NCBI GenBank assembly: GCA_035048815.1
Contig: JAUCBN010000042.1
Coordinates: forward strand, 9,858,001 to 9,922,000
Origin: Abelmoschus esculentus
Lineage: Eukaryota; Streptophyta; Magnoliopsida; Malvales; Malvaceae
Length of the DNA: 64,000 nucleotides
Reading direction: 5' to 3'
The notes below the pieces were generated by a model. That model was not told the origin of the DNA. It did not search any database and saw only the letters and a list, made by a program, of their open reading frames with translations. Positions 1-10,858 of the stretch are shown here, one piece after another. Position numbers and translations under genes: made by a program. Positions within the stretch are counted from its first letter, which is position 1. Each line of letters starts with the position of its first letter.

Positions 1-1340
1 TTTCATTGGTCTTACCTATTGTTTGAGCAGGTATTTCGGGGTCCTTTAGTTGTAATCCACTTTTGGTTGATATGGCTTTATATTGCTCATGAGGACCAAT
101 TGTAGCGACTTCAGTATCACTAGGGAGACCTCCTGTGGTTTTGCTTTTCATCTGTTGTGTCATTTGTCCTACTACAATTTTTAGCGTCTTTAGAGAAACT
201 TCGTTATTCTGTATTCTCATTTTTTTTTGTCCATGAAGGTGTTAGCTCTTTGAATGAACTTGTTGGTGTTTGCAATGTATGCACCAGTCTGAGCCATAAA
301 GGTTTGTAGTGTGTTCTCTAGGGTTTGGACATCTGTTGTCTGTTGTGGTGGCAGTGCCTGCTGCGACATTTGCTGCTGAGTAAATCTATTGTTTTGCTGG
401 AATCCCGTGGATTGTACTGGTTGATGTTTTGTGTTAAGTGCATTATTAGAATTGCTCCATAAGAAATTAGGGTGCTTCCTCCATGATGGGTTATAATTGT
501 TGGACATATTATTCCTATTAAAGTTTCCAACATAGAAGGAACATTTTGGATTGTGTGGGCATGTGTTCGAGTCATGGTTGTCACTACATGAGTCGCAAAG
601 AACGGTGACTACTTTTACTTCTCGAATGTGGCTTGGTTTATGCAAATCTTTGACCATATTGGTTAAGGTAGATAGTTGTGCTAGGATAGAATCTGCAGAA
701 TCAGAAGTTGTCAAACCTCGCCTATTTATGCCTCTTCGGGTAGTTGGGTGTTGATAGCCATTCTTTGCCAACCTATCCAAAATTTCTAGACTCTCATGGG
801 GTGGGCGGTCTAAGAGGGTGCCATTGGCGGAAGCATCAAGCATCATCTTCGTAGGGGTGTTAACTGCATTGTAGAATATGGATACTTGGGTTCACTCAGA
901 CAGACCATGCATGAGACATTTTCTGTATAGTTCTCTGTATCATTCACAAGCCTCATACATTTATTTGTCTTCTTCTTGTCTAAAGGATCTTATGTTGTTT
1001 TTGAGTTTATCAGTTATGTTGGTGTAACTGAATCTGGCAAGGAAGCTTCGACATAGTTCTGTCTAGGAATTCAACAATCCCGGCTGGAGGTTGTTTAACC
1101 AAGATTTTTCCCTATCCCTTGGTGAATAGGGGAATAATCGCTTAAGGATATCGACTGAGACTCCCGGCAGCTTAAATGAGTTACAATTTCTAGAAAGGAT
1201 TTAAGATGCTGTCGAGCATCTTCATTGGCCGAACCCCCAAACTAGCCTATGGTGTTGATCATGTTGAACATGACATGTTTTAATTCGAAATGCTCTGCCT
1301 CTTTATTAGGCATCACAACAGCAAGAGTTAACCCATCTAA
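1..1340 (-). pseudogene. gag: gypsy gag, decayed and open at the window edge
   Basis: The longest intact stretch is 217-846 (209 codons, minus). It has a conserved segment just downstream of the capsid-like region (MLDASANGTLLDR) and a Cys/His segment (CDSCSDNHDSNTCPHN) resembling a nucleocapsid-type knuckle, followed by a Gln/Asn-rich stretch. Upstream, 847-1340 still reads as capsid in pieces (for example FNMINTIG and SANEDARQHLKSFLE) but is broken by stops and frameshifts. Downstream, 1-216 continues in another frame with a typical Gag-protease linker (LPSDTE followed by KAISTKSG). The break between them falls in a run of nine A on the coding strand near 222-230, so it may be a homopolymer indel. 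Gag would form the virus-like particle; this copy is not functional as read. Confidence 0.75.
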
Positions 1341-1678
1341 ATCTTCCTCTAAATAATCTCGAACGATTCGAGCGCATTCCTATCTTGGATTATTTACTGG
1401 ATCAACAACTATGAAAGAACCGTGGTTGTCTGTCGCGTCGGCATTCATACCTGCGTTGTTTTGTTGGCCAGGTTCTACGTTCATTCATTCGCCTGCCCTA
1501 CGTTTTAGATCTCATGCTATTTTTTTCGATTTCTGGATCGTAAGGGTATTGATCAATAGTTGGATTGGACCTGGTCATACACAAAACAAGCCTTGTATGT
1601 TAAGATAAAAACTAAAACTAAAGAAAATAAAATAATTAAAAATGTGCAAAAATAATTAGTAGTAAAATTGAGCGTCAG

Positions 1679-1696
1679 TCCCCAACAACGACGCCA
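1679..1696 (-). other. primer-binding site, tRNA-Asp type
   Basis: On the minus strand this reads TGGCGTCGTTGTTGGGGA, two or three transitions away from the complement of the plant tRNA-Asp 3' end. It starts four bases after the CA end of the LTR, where minus-strand synthesis would be primed. The differences are all of the C-to-T kind. Confidence 0.8.
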
Positions 1697-1700
1697 AATC

Positions 1701-2985
1701 TGATGGAGGCTATGGAGTCCTGTTAATTTCACCTTTGTCAGATTATAGTATTTAAGATGTCGGTCCCACGAGGACTGAGTCAACCTTGCTACTTCTTATA
1801 ACTACACTAAGAAAACTAAAAATACAAATATTTTGAAGGGTTGAATTATAGCTAAGATAACTATAAAAGCATAAAATTAAATAACCGAATAATAAATTGA
1901 TAGAGATGAGGCTAAACTGAGTGCTTTGTAGAGGAGAATCCAGTTATGTTTAAGTATCCATTTATTAATGCAATGGGTTGAATTGCCGCCTTGGCGGGTC
2001 GCAAAATAGGTCGTCGCAGCTACCTAGGCGGGGTTATGCCTTGTCGAAAATTCAATATTCCATAGCTCGACGGAGCATCCTTGTATGTTTTCCTCCTTAT
2101 CCTTAAGCGAAGAGAACTGTTGAAACCCACGTCTTGGTGATACCTCTCAGCGTGAATCAAGGGAGGACAACAACCAAACACATGCGTCTTGTTAGTCGTT
2201 GAAATCCTTGTGGATTAGTCAATGCCCATGAGCAAAGACCGTATTCTCTCGTCTCGTGAACCTACATCTCCCGATGCTAGGCAAATGAGTTTTTTCTCAC
2301 ATACTTATCTTTCGAGCCCATATGCAAGAAGAGTAACTACCAAGAGAGAATAAACTATGAAATAGGTTTTGCATTAATAAAATGTCAAACATAATATAAC
2401 CTTCATCCCCGACTACTCCACAAACAATTTAAACCTCTAAGAGATTTAGAACATGTTGGAGGAGGAGGCTAAATGTATAATAAAGTGAGAATCTGTCTCG
2501 ACTCCACACTAAACCTAAACCTAATAAGTACCTTATATAGGCCAAGCCCTAAGTTTATCTTTCCATGCAAGGAAAGAGTTCTAAAAGGGAAATAAATTTA
2601 ATTCCTAATTAAACTGTATTAATTTAATCTTATTTCCTAAAATATCTCTTCTTTCCCGCTGTTGGTTTTGACATGGGCTTGACATCCTAATTGAGCTTCT
2701 TCTTTCTCTTTCTCTTTGTCCATTGAGATCGGTATCTTTTCCTCCTTCTGTTGAACACCAATAGTTATCTTTTATGCTGTTGCGGTGGCCTTCAGAGTGC
2801 TGCCGTGGCAGGTGCTTCATATGTAATTCAGCATATTTTCTCCTTTAGCTATCTCTTTGATATAGTTTCCTGTCTAAGAGAGAAAACTATCAAACGTATA
2901 TATTTTATGTCAATTAATAGATAAATTCATAAAGTTAGTGTCCGGATGCTGAAATATGGAAAATAACTAGAAATATCCCTTATCA
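1701..2985 (-). repeat. 5' LTR of the Tat/Athila-like element
   Basis: 1285 bp bounded by TG...CA on the minus strand (begins TGATAAGGGATATTTC, ends CCTCCATCA). It abuts the tRNA-Asp primer site on the inner side. The outer flank is CCTTT at 2986-2990 (plus strand); the matching target-site copy would be outside the window. A TATA box lies at 2531-2540. Confidence 0.8.
2531..2540 (-). promoter_or_regulatory. LTR TATA box
   Basis: CTATATAAGG on the minus strand, about 450 bases into the LTR from its upstream end, a normal position for the U3 promoter of a retrotransposon. Confidence 0.5.
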
Positions 2986-3322
2986 CCTTTAATTCTGTCT
3001 TTATTGGCAATAAACGAGTAGGGAAATGATATGAAAAATGAGGACTTTTGAGTACTCATCAGGAAAGATAGTATGTTACCACAAAACTTACTTATAAACT
3101 AATCGTGAACAATCAAACTAGAAGAACTTCTCCAAGTTGGTCATTTGCTTGTTTTGTGCTTCTTATCTTCACTTCAAATGTGAATATGATTTTTTTAACT
3201 TTTTTTACTAATTCAGACTCTTTGAGATGAGAGAAATCTGAATTTGCAACTTCTTTTTTTTTCAAATTTTAGATTTCTTTTAGAAATGAAATTCACAAGG
3301 AGGCTTACTTGAATCTTCCTTT
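2986..3322. other. leader remnant of an older gypsy element
   Basis: AT-rich, non-coding, with T- and A-rich runs near 3190-3290. Because a primer-binding site and LTR start follow immediately (3323-3340), this is best read as the untranslated leader, minus strand, of an element cut off by the Tat/Athila-like LTR at 2985. No gene is visible. Confidence 0.4.
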
Positions 3323-3337
3323 GCTCTGATTATACCA
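3323..3337 (-). other. primer-binding site, tRNA-iMet type
   Basis: The minus strand reads TGGTATAATCAGAGC, the initiator-Met tRNA primer site with an AA insertion. It lies two bases from the LTR edge at 3340. Equivalent sites occur beside the family-1 LTRs at 31634 and 53183. Confidence 0.6.
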
Positions 3338-3339
3338 TA

Positions 3340-4220
3340 TGATCCGCTCCAACTATCAAATTGTTGCTGTAGAGAGAAACTTTGATTGTACCAACCGTGA
3401 TTGCAAGCAAGCCTTGATCCTCATACGAGTTCCTTGTTGTTTGATGAAGAAAAGATGGTGAAATGGTGTAAAGAGGGCTGCGGAAGTATAGGTTATATGT
3501 GTAATGGATAAGGGATGGTTGGGTGATATTTTGGTTATGGAAATAAATGGAAAAGGTGATAGTGAATGCTAGGGAAGTAGGCTATTGTGATGGACGAAAT
3601 GGTTAGGATGGAATGTATGGAAAGTGGTAAAGAAATATTATTCAAAGGTAACAAAAGTAGAACATATGCTATGAAAGCTTAAACCCAACTTATAGTATGC
3701 TTTGAGGGTGGTATAGGACTCAGACCTTTAGGAAATAAGTTCCTAGAATCTTAAATATGGATGGAAAAGATAGGAGACGCCACAAACCTATATAATAGAT
3801 TTGATAAGTCGATATAGTTCTAAAAAGAACAAGTTTGAGAGTAAACTCACAAAGTAATTTTGTATTGATTAAAGATATCATTTACAAATAAATTTAAGTC
3901 CTATTTATAGTTTTCTAAAAGGTTTGGCCGAAATGGCCTAACAATTTGGATAACAATTCATTTGAATGGTGTCTCCCTCCAAATCTATTCGAAAAGATAT
4001 AACTTATCGGTATAGCCTGCACTGTCTTCAGTAATTTGGCCATATCTCGAGCTCTCGGTATCGGATTGATGCGATTCAACATGTGTTGAAAATATAATAG
4101 ATAGGGGAACGACTTTCATGAAGACACCGAAACCTAGTTACGCTTTTATCCTACTCGAAATTGGAAAACAAGTGGACCATCATGAATCTATTCAATGAAA
4201 AGTGCTATCTCTTTGTTTTG
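3340..4220 (-). repeat. truncated gypsy LTR
   Basis: Starts TGATCCGCTCC next to the primer site and carries motifs in the same order as the family-1 and family-2 LTRs: a GAGAGTAAACTCACAAAG-like block (near 3837), a TATA box at 3901-3910 (minus CTATAAATAG), and a TATCGGATTGATGCGATTC-like block near 4060 resembling 28457. The right end is replaced near 4221 by a family-3 LTR piece, so the LTR is incomplete here; 5424-6180 may be its remainder. Confidence 0.55.
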
Positions 4221-5423
4221 GCGTCATCCGCTGACGCTATCCGCTGACATCAGCGTTGACTAGTGCTGACGTCAGTAGTTGACTTTTTTTGAGTTGGTCC
4301 CACTCTATGTTTTTCAACATCCTGAGTCCGATGGCGCTGTCCGTTTTTCGAAATTCAAACCCGAAGTTCCATTTTTAGGGCTTTTAAGTTCGATTGCCAG
4401 TCTAGAAGTTATCTGTTTTGGATTCTGAATCAGTTTTTGTTGGGTTCAGGTGACGTGGATTCCGACCTCGAGCAATTGCCTCCTCCTCCTCCTGGACGAC
4501 CTCTTGTTTACCAATATTCGGGACCCGCATATGAGTTTCGTATTACTTTTATTACGTGTACTTATCTGCTAGTGGCATAGTAGTTTTTCTAATTTTTTGT
4601 TAATCGTAGGTTCTACACTATTAAATTCTGTATTTCTGTGTCTGCCATTTCTGTTAAACTCTGTATGATCATGCATCATTCTGTAATTACATTTATTTTT
4701 AATTCTGTAATCACCCTATATGCGTCCTGTTAGATATTAATGCATGCATTATGTTTTTGTATCTGTACTTATCATCGCATCTGATTAGATTATATGTGTA
4801 CGGGGAAGTTAGTAATTTATCATTTTTGTTCAGTGGTTTTGTAATATACCACTTCTACTCAGTGGTTCCACTTACGGGTCGAGTTCCACTTCTGTTTGGT
4901 GTGATGGAGTTAGAGTGGTTCTGGAGAACCTAATCTTCAGATGGTGTACAGTGTTGGGTGCATTAATGCATACATTATATCATATGCCCTGTTCTGTTAT
5001 CTGATTCTGTTTATCTGCACACTAGAGACACACTAGGCTCCCTAACTTACACCCTCTCAGCTTCTTATTTCAGATCTCAGCCTTAGACTTCGTATGGTAC
5101 TTGGAGATCTCTGATTTCAGCCTATTACGTATATTTCATAGTTTTCAAAGCAATCTTATTTATTCCGGATATTTTGTTATTTATAATAAACTTTGGATTT
5201 GAGATTTTATTTCAGACTTTCTAGACTGTAATGTTTATTTAACGTTTGGGTTGAACTTTATTTAATGGTTGATAAGTTTTCAGTATTTTAAATTAGTAAT
5301 TATTTAAATAATTTATCTGTATCATATTATTTAATTTATAAAACCCTAACTTGAAAATCAAGTTTCAGTAATGTAAAACCGTAACTTTTATTCTAAGAAA
5401 TTAGGTAAATTTTAGGGGTTACA
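4221..5423 (+). repeat. family-3 LTR fragment, 5'-truncated
   Basis: Closely parallels 23590-24863: a TGACGTCA-containing patch, a CCTGAGTCCGATGGCGCTGT block, a CCTCCTCCTCCTCCTG block, and the same end AATTTTAGGGGTTACA at 5423. The first roughly 850 bases seen in the complete copy at 22740, including the TGTAAC terminus, are missing. No coding sequence is supported. The strand is arbitrary: plus is simply the direction of the complete copy. Confidence 0.7.
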
Positions 5424-6180
5424 TTGCCTCCATGATATCGGCGCCCAATGTGGATGATGGATAGACATGATGCTTGGTGAAGGCTAGGTGACCTTCAGGT
5501 GTTGAGTTGGGAGTGATAGCTGGAGTTGAGGTGAGTTAATCGAGCTGTGAGTGAGCCGAACTGAACTGAGCTATCTAGCTGAAAGGCTTAGCAAAAGTTT
5601 GAAGCCGAAATAAGCTAATCTGAGCTACCTACAGCAAAGTGAGATGGTCTATTAGCTTCCTTATACTCTCTTTTAGTGTGAGGAGTGTTTTGGAGTTGAT
5701 CTGAATCTCCTAAGGCCTTGTTTTGAATTATGCTTCATTTGAGCTCGTATGGGACTTGTGAGCTGACATTGAGCTATCCTTTAGTCCTTTAAGTACTATA
5801 GGAGTGTTCCATGCATTTCCAAGCTATTCTAAAGTTGGCTCCTTATGATTCTAGCATTGCCTTCCGTTTAGCTTCTTCTGAGCCAACACCGAGCTAATAT
5901 TTACTCCTTGAGCTATAGGTAAGTCCTATAAAGAAAACATAATAATGAGAATACTTAAAATAACTTAACAAGAGTTTAGAACTAAGCTGAAACTTTAATC
6001 AATGTGGTTATAATAACTATTCATTTCTATAGCTTAAGTAATATAACTCTTAAGTAGCTTAATATAAAGTATATAAAAGTAATAAATACTAAGATCAGCA
6101 AGATAACTACCCTTTGATCCCATGTGTGAAATGAAGTAGCTTAATATAAGGTTCGGGGCAGAAACTAAGGTTGGGCATGC
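5424..6180. other. AGCT-rich LTR-like remnant
   Basis: No ORF of note. Dense GAGCT/AGCTGA words (5500-5900) match the style of the U3 region of the family-1 LTRs (32580-32720) and of the solo LTR at 57600-57830. It is plausibly the continuation of the LTR that starts at 3340. It has no recognisable CACATCA terminus, and the satellite begins within about 10 bases of 6181. Confidence 0.4.
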
Positions 6181-6879
6181 ACATATCATGATGAATGACT
6201 CCTCTCTTCGAGTGCATGCCATAATGAACGGTCCCTTCCTTAGAGAGTATATCGTGATGGACGAGCCCTATCCTTAAGCGTATATGGTGAGGAATGACCC
6301 CTCTCTTCGAGCGTATGTCATAATGAACAGTACCTCTCTTTGAGCGTATACCGTGATGGACAATCCCTCTCTTTGAGCGTATATCGTGATGGACAACCCT
6401 TCTCTTTGAGCGTATGTCGCGATGAATGACCCCTCTCTTCGAGTGAACAGTCCCTTTCTTAGAGCGTATACCGTGATAGAAGACCCCTCTCTTTGAGCGT
6501 ATGTCACGGTGAATGACCCCACTCTTCAAGCGTATGTCATAAATGAAAGGTCCTTTTCTTAGAGCGTCTACCGTGATGGCTGACCCCTCTCTTTGAGCGT
6601 ATGTCGCGATGAATGACTCCTCTCTTTGAGTGCATGTCATAATGAACGGTCCCTCCCTTTGAGCGTATACCGTGATGGATGACCCCTCACTTTGAGCGTC
6701 TGCCGCAATGAATGTCCACTCTCTTCGAGTGCATCTCATAATGAATGATCCCTCTCTTTGAGCGTAAACCCTAATGGACGACCCTTCTCTTTGAGCATTT
6801 ATGGCAATGAATGACCCCTCTTAGAGTGGTTGTTGCAATGAACGGTCTCACTCATTGAGCGTATATCGTAATGGACTAT
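6181..6879 (-). repeat. 33-bp satellite array, inverted block
   Basis: About 21 monomers of the satellite in reverse orientation: the minus strand gives the same words (GCTCAAAGAGAG, GACATGCACTCGAAGAG) as the plus-strand blocks. Class order is partly scrambled and several monomers are shortened. ORFs here (for example 6107-6739 minus) are periodicity artefacts. This is the only block in the window in minus orientation. Confidence 0.9.
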
Positions 6880-8334
6880 TGGGACCGCCGATACACTACA
6901 TGGCGTAGCGGAACAAAATTACGACGGTCTTTCCAGTGATCCTTGTTTGTTTAATCCGAAATCTCGAGGAAGAGATGCGATGACTTACATTGGGTTCCTT
7001 GATAAGCAACAAAAATAGGAACTGGATTACTACAATCACGATCGTTTGACAATTCGAATCTTTAGCCTCCACGAATATCGTCTCAGCCTTTACTCAGTTC
7101 ACCCTGTTGATAGAGCAAAATCTCGAAAAACTATTTTTTGTGATTCTATGGTTTAGGAATTCGAAATTCTTTGATGTACGGCTGCTAGACTAAATAAAAC
7201 CTTTATATAGGTGTAACCCTAGGTATAAGAGTTTTATTTCAAATTTATTTATAGGAATTAATTACTTTAATTATTTCCTTAAATTTTAGAAATTATATTT
7301 TATTCGAATTTAAAAAGGGATATAATTACTTTAATTATATATCCTTTGTTTAAAATCCGGAATTAAATATGAACTACTTATACATATATATTTTTGCTTC
7401 TTTTCGACCATTGGGTGTGATTCTGTAGGCTCATTGTAACATTAGTAATAATATTAGAACAATTCTAATATTATAAACAATGAGTGACATCTAGCAATAT
7501 ATCATTGTCATCTAAGTTACAAAAGATTATGATTCCATGTATCATCTTCGTGATCAACTCTCCTAATATAATTATATCCTTTTGTCCTTTTATATCTTTA
7601 ATAGGCACAAGTGTTGAAATAATCACACTTTTATAGCCTATTATTAGTGTTTTTTGATATCTAGAGTGAATTACTGTTAATGAATAATTTGTGATATCTC
7701 ATATCAACGTATTCAAGCATGGCCATACATTTCCGGTCTCACTCAATCAAGTGGCCTTTGATATATTTTCCTATTATGTAGGTAGGACAAATTCTATCTT
7801 GATCATTCACATATCACTACATACATTGTAATATGTCCAATGTCTGTTTTTTATAGTGTAACTAATTACAAGACACGTTTAACTGCATCAAAACATAAAA
7901 CAACAATATGTTGATATCGTAATAATCTCAAGTCTAAGGATCATACATATAGTTGTCACTATGAGCAATATCGTTACCGTCACATAATAATCCAAGATAT
8001 ATGCTCATAGTGGGTAAATCCAATATATTATTCTCTACTAATATATTCATGTATTAATTCTGACATCTCTATGTCAATGACAACTCATTATCATCAATTA
8101 ATCACATGTTAGTCTTAAGCGTATTATTATTGTCCATACCCATAATAATACTTGACTAAGGATTTTTAATAATAATACATATATTATTAGATGGACCTTA
8201 TTATTTTTCAGTTTAGGTTATACATTGACATATATAGCTGTAAACAACAACGGCAATGCCTTTATTCAATAAAATTGGTAAATAAAGGTACCTTTACAAT
8301 AATTATATGATTGGTCTTTGGGCATACTTTAACA
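6880..8334 (-). repeat. 3' LTR of the minus-strand copia element
   Basis: 1455 bp; on the minus strand it begins TGTTAAAGTATGCCC right after the polypurine tract and ends GGCGGTCCCA against the satellite. A TATA box (CTATATAAAG, minus) is at 7201-7210. The interior is AT-rich with no ORF. The left boundary is taken from the TG/CA rule and the satellite junction, since no second LTR copy is present. Confidence 0.7.
7201..7210 (-). promoter_or_regulatory. copia LTR TATA box
   Basis: CTATATAAAG on the minus strand inside the LTR. Because this is the 3' LTR, it could only drive transcription into the flanking inverted satellite. Confidence 0.4.
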
Positions 8335-8343
8335 ATCTCCCAC
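8335..8343 (-). other. copia polypurine tract
   Basis: The minus strand reads GTGGGAGAT directly before the TGTTAAAG start of the LTR. This is the plus-strand primer site for reverse transcription and fixes the LTR edge. Confidence 0.75.
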
Positions 8344-8379
8344 TAGCACTAAGACAATCACTCACATATCTAATACCGA

Positions 8380-9102
8380 GTGACTTAGTGTGACGATCAT
8401 GCTTCTGTTGCGTCAGAGGCTTCATCAAGAGATCAACAATGTTATCGTCCGTGTGTACTCTGCATATTTTCACATCTCCTCGATCTATGATCTCTTGAAT
8501 ATGATGGAAGCGTCTAAGAATATGTTTGGATCGTTGATGAGATCTGTGTTCCTTTGCTTGTGTAATGGCTCCATTGTTGTCACAACAGAGTTCTATAGCA
8601 TATGATATGCATAGAACAACCCCTAGTTCGGATATAAACTTTTTGATCCAAACAGCTTCCTCTGCTGCTTCACTGGCTGCAATATACTCAGCCTCTATCG
8701 TAGAATCAACTATTGTATCTTAGAATTTTTCCAGCTTACAGCACCTCCGTTAAGGCAAAACACAAATGCAGATTGCGATCTTGACTCATCCTTGTCTGTT
8801 TGGAAACTAGCATCAGTATAACCTTTCATACTAAGCTCTTCTTTTCCTACATAGATAAGAAATGTATCCTTAGATCTTCTCAAGTACTTAAGAATGTTTT
8901 TGACTACTACCCAGTAACTTTCACCAGGGTTTACTTGATATCGACTTGTCATGCTTAAGGCATATGATACATCTGGTCGATTACATATCATGGCATACAT
9001 GATAGAACCAATATCCGAAGCATATGGAATCTTAATCATTCGTTCTCTTTCTTGTGGAGTTGAAGGACACATTTCCTTCAAAAGAGATATATCATGTCTC
9101 AT
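8380..9102 (-). pseudogene. pol: copia RNase H and RT C-terminus
   Basis: 8710-9102 (minus) is the region after the RT catalytic core, with NRPDVSYALS and YTDASFQTDKDESRSQS, the latter holding the first RNase H aspartate. After a stop near 8708 the same frame style continues through an EAEY-containing segment (about 8685) to a KPLTQQKHD-like end near 8385, the usual C-terminus of copia Pol. At least one in-frame stop separates the parts. The enzyme would remove the RNA template during reverse transcription. Confidence 0.75.
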
Positions 9103-9123
9103 AGGTAAGAATCCTTTCTTGGA

Positions 9124-9936
9124 TTATTTCATACTAAATCTCTTCAGAACTTTGTCTATATATGTACTTTGACTCAGACCTAGAAGTCGTCTACATCTAT
9201 CTCTATAGATCTGAACCCCTAAGATATATGCTGCCTCACTCAAATCTTTCATAGAGAAACAACTACTTAACCAAGTCTTAAATGACTGTAAGGTAAGTAT
9301 GTTGTTTCCTACAATAAGTATGTCATCTACATACAAGATTAGGAAAGAAACGGTGCTCTCACTTGTCTTCTTGTAAACACAAGGCTCATCTTCATTCTTG
9401 ATAAAACTAAACTCTTTGATCGCATGATTGAAATGAAGATTCTAGCTTCGAGAACCTTGCTTCAGTCCATAAATAGACCTTTGTAGCTTACAAACCTTTC
9501 CAGCATTTCTTGGAGCGATAAAACCTTCTAGTTGTATCATATACACATCCTCTTCAAGTTTTCCATTAAGAAAAGCGGTTTTGACGTCCATTTGCCAAAT
9601 TTCATAATCATGGAATGCAGCTACAGCAAGCAAGATCCGAATAGATTTAAACATAGCTACATGGGAGAAAGTTTCATCTTAGTCAATACCATGAACTTGT
9701 CGACAACCTTTAGCGACTAGTCGCCCCTCGTATGTTTGTATGTTTCCATCCATGTCGGTTTTCTTCTTAAAAACCCATTTACACCCTATAGGTTTTACCC
9801 CTTCAGGTGATTCAACCAAAGTCCATACTTGGTTGACTGACATGGATTTCATCTCAGATTTCAAGGCCTCAAGCCATTTCTTAGAGTGTGGCCTCAATAC
9901 TGCCTCTTGATAAGTTCTTGGCTCATCTTGGTCCAT
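9124..9936 (-). pseudogene. pol: copia reverse transcriptase
   Basis: N-terminal RT at 9679-9936 (GCKWVFKKK, then RLVAKGC), core at 9442-9654 (QMDVKTAFLNGKLEEDVYM), catalytic box YVDDILIVG at about 9310-9336. Stops interrupt the frame near 9676 and 9441, both explicable by single substitutions. Domain spacing is otherwise normal, so decay has been mostly by point mutation. It lies between integrase (upstream) and RNase H (downstream), as in copia. Confidence 0.85.
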
Positions 9937-10079
9937 AATAGGAACATCTCCATGTGTGGTAATGAGAAATCCATATCTCTCAGGTGCATGGCATTCTCTT
10001 ATGGATCTGCACAGTGATTGTGTTTATAAATCTGTTGACTATTCCTCAACAATTTGTGGAACATGTTCAATCTCAGGCT

Positions 10080-10858
10080 CAGTGAATTATTGTTCTTGAA
10101 CTTCTTCAAGTTCAATGTCTCTACCCTTGCCTTTCTTATTGAGAAATTCTCTTTCGAGAAAAACTCCTATTCGAGCAACAAACATTTTGCTCTCTTTAGG
10201 GTTAAAGAAATAATATCCCTTAGTTTCTTTGAGATATCCAACAAAATTACACTTACGAGATTTAGGTTCGAGCTTTGTAGATATCTGATGTTTGACATAT
10301 GCTTCACAACCCCAAATATTTATAAAAGACATACTAGGACGTTTTCCAGTCTATATCTCATATGATATCTTTTGAACAGATTTAGACGAAACACGATTTA
10401 AAATGAAAGCAGTTGTTTCTAGTGCATGTCCCCAGAAAGAAGTTGAAAGATCACTATGACTCATCATTGATCGAACCATGTCTAACAAAGTTCGATTCCT
10501 CCTCTCAGAAACTCCATTCCACTGTGGTGTACCTGGTGGAGTAAGCTGTGAGACAATCCCACATTCTTTAAAGAGTTCATCAAATTCTATGCTTAAGTAT
10601 TCTCCACCTCGATATGTTCGAAGTGCTTTAATACTCTTGCTAGTTGATTTTGTACCTCATTCTTGAATACTTTAAACTTTTCGATAGCCTCACATTTATG
10701 GCGCATAAGGTAAATGTAACCATATCGACTGAAGTCATCAGTGAAAGTGATGAAGTACTGAAATCCACCTCTAGCTTGTGTGTTCATTGGTCCACATACA
10801 TCACTATGTATTAATCCTAATAAGTCACTTGCTCGCTCACTTTTACCATTAAAAGGAG
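10080..10858 (-). pseudogene. pol: copia integrase, 5'-truncated
   Basis: 10593-10787 (minus) has the start of the integrase core (FITFTDDFSRYGYIYLM, with the first catalytic Asp). Further pieces through 10480-10590 keep the GTPQWNGVSERR-like neighbourhood of the catalytic Glu. 10087-10332 is the C-terminal region (WGCEAYVKHQ ... NFVGY). Frames shift between them. The coding sequence is cut at 10858 before the zinc-binding N-terminus by the LTR of the plus-strand copia element. The enzyme would insert cDNA into the chromosome. Confidence 0.8.

Larger units (their letters stand above)
1..2985 (-). mobile_element. Ty3/gypsy (Tat/Athila-like) element, 5' part
   Basis: The 5' end of an LTR retrotransposon read on the minus strand: 5' LTR (1701-2985), a 4-nt spacer, a tRNA-Asp-type primer-binding site (1679-1696), an untranslated leader (about 1340-1678) and a decayed gag that leaves the window at position 1. 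Everything downstream of gag (protease, RT, RNase H, integrase, 3' LTR) would lie beyond the left edge, so completeness cannot be judged. The tRNA-Asp primer site and the Gag type are what I associate with the non-chromoviral Tat/Athila branch; the lineage is inferred from short motifs only. Confidence 0.8.
6880..10858 (-). mobile_element. Ty1/copia element, 5'-truncated
   Basis: Minus-strand element in copia gene order: integrase (10858-10080), RT (9936-9124), RNase H (9102-8380), polypurine tract (8335-8343) and 3' LTR (8334-6880). Integrase preceding RT marks it as copia. Gag, protease, the 5' end of integrase and the 5' LTR are gone: at 10858 the sequence switches to the LTR of another copia element on the plus strand. 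Several stop codons interrupt pol. Sub-lineage (Tork/Angela-like) is a guess from motif flavour. Confidence 0.85.

Noticed and set aside
4751..4933. small ORF, possible membrane peptide
   Set aside because: It lies in the family-3 LTR; the equivalent region of the complete copy (24221-24478) does not preserve the frame.
6107..6739. 210-codon minus-strand ORF beside LTR remnants
   Set aside because: It is the inverted satellite block read in its own forward direction.
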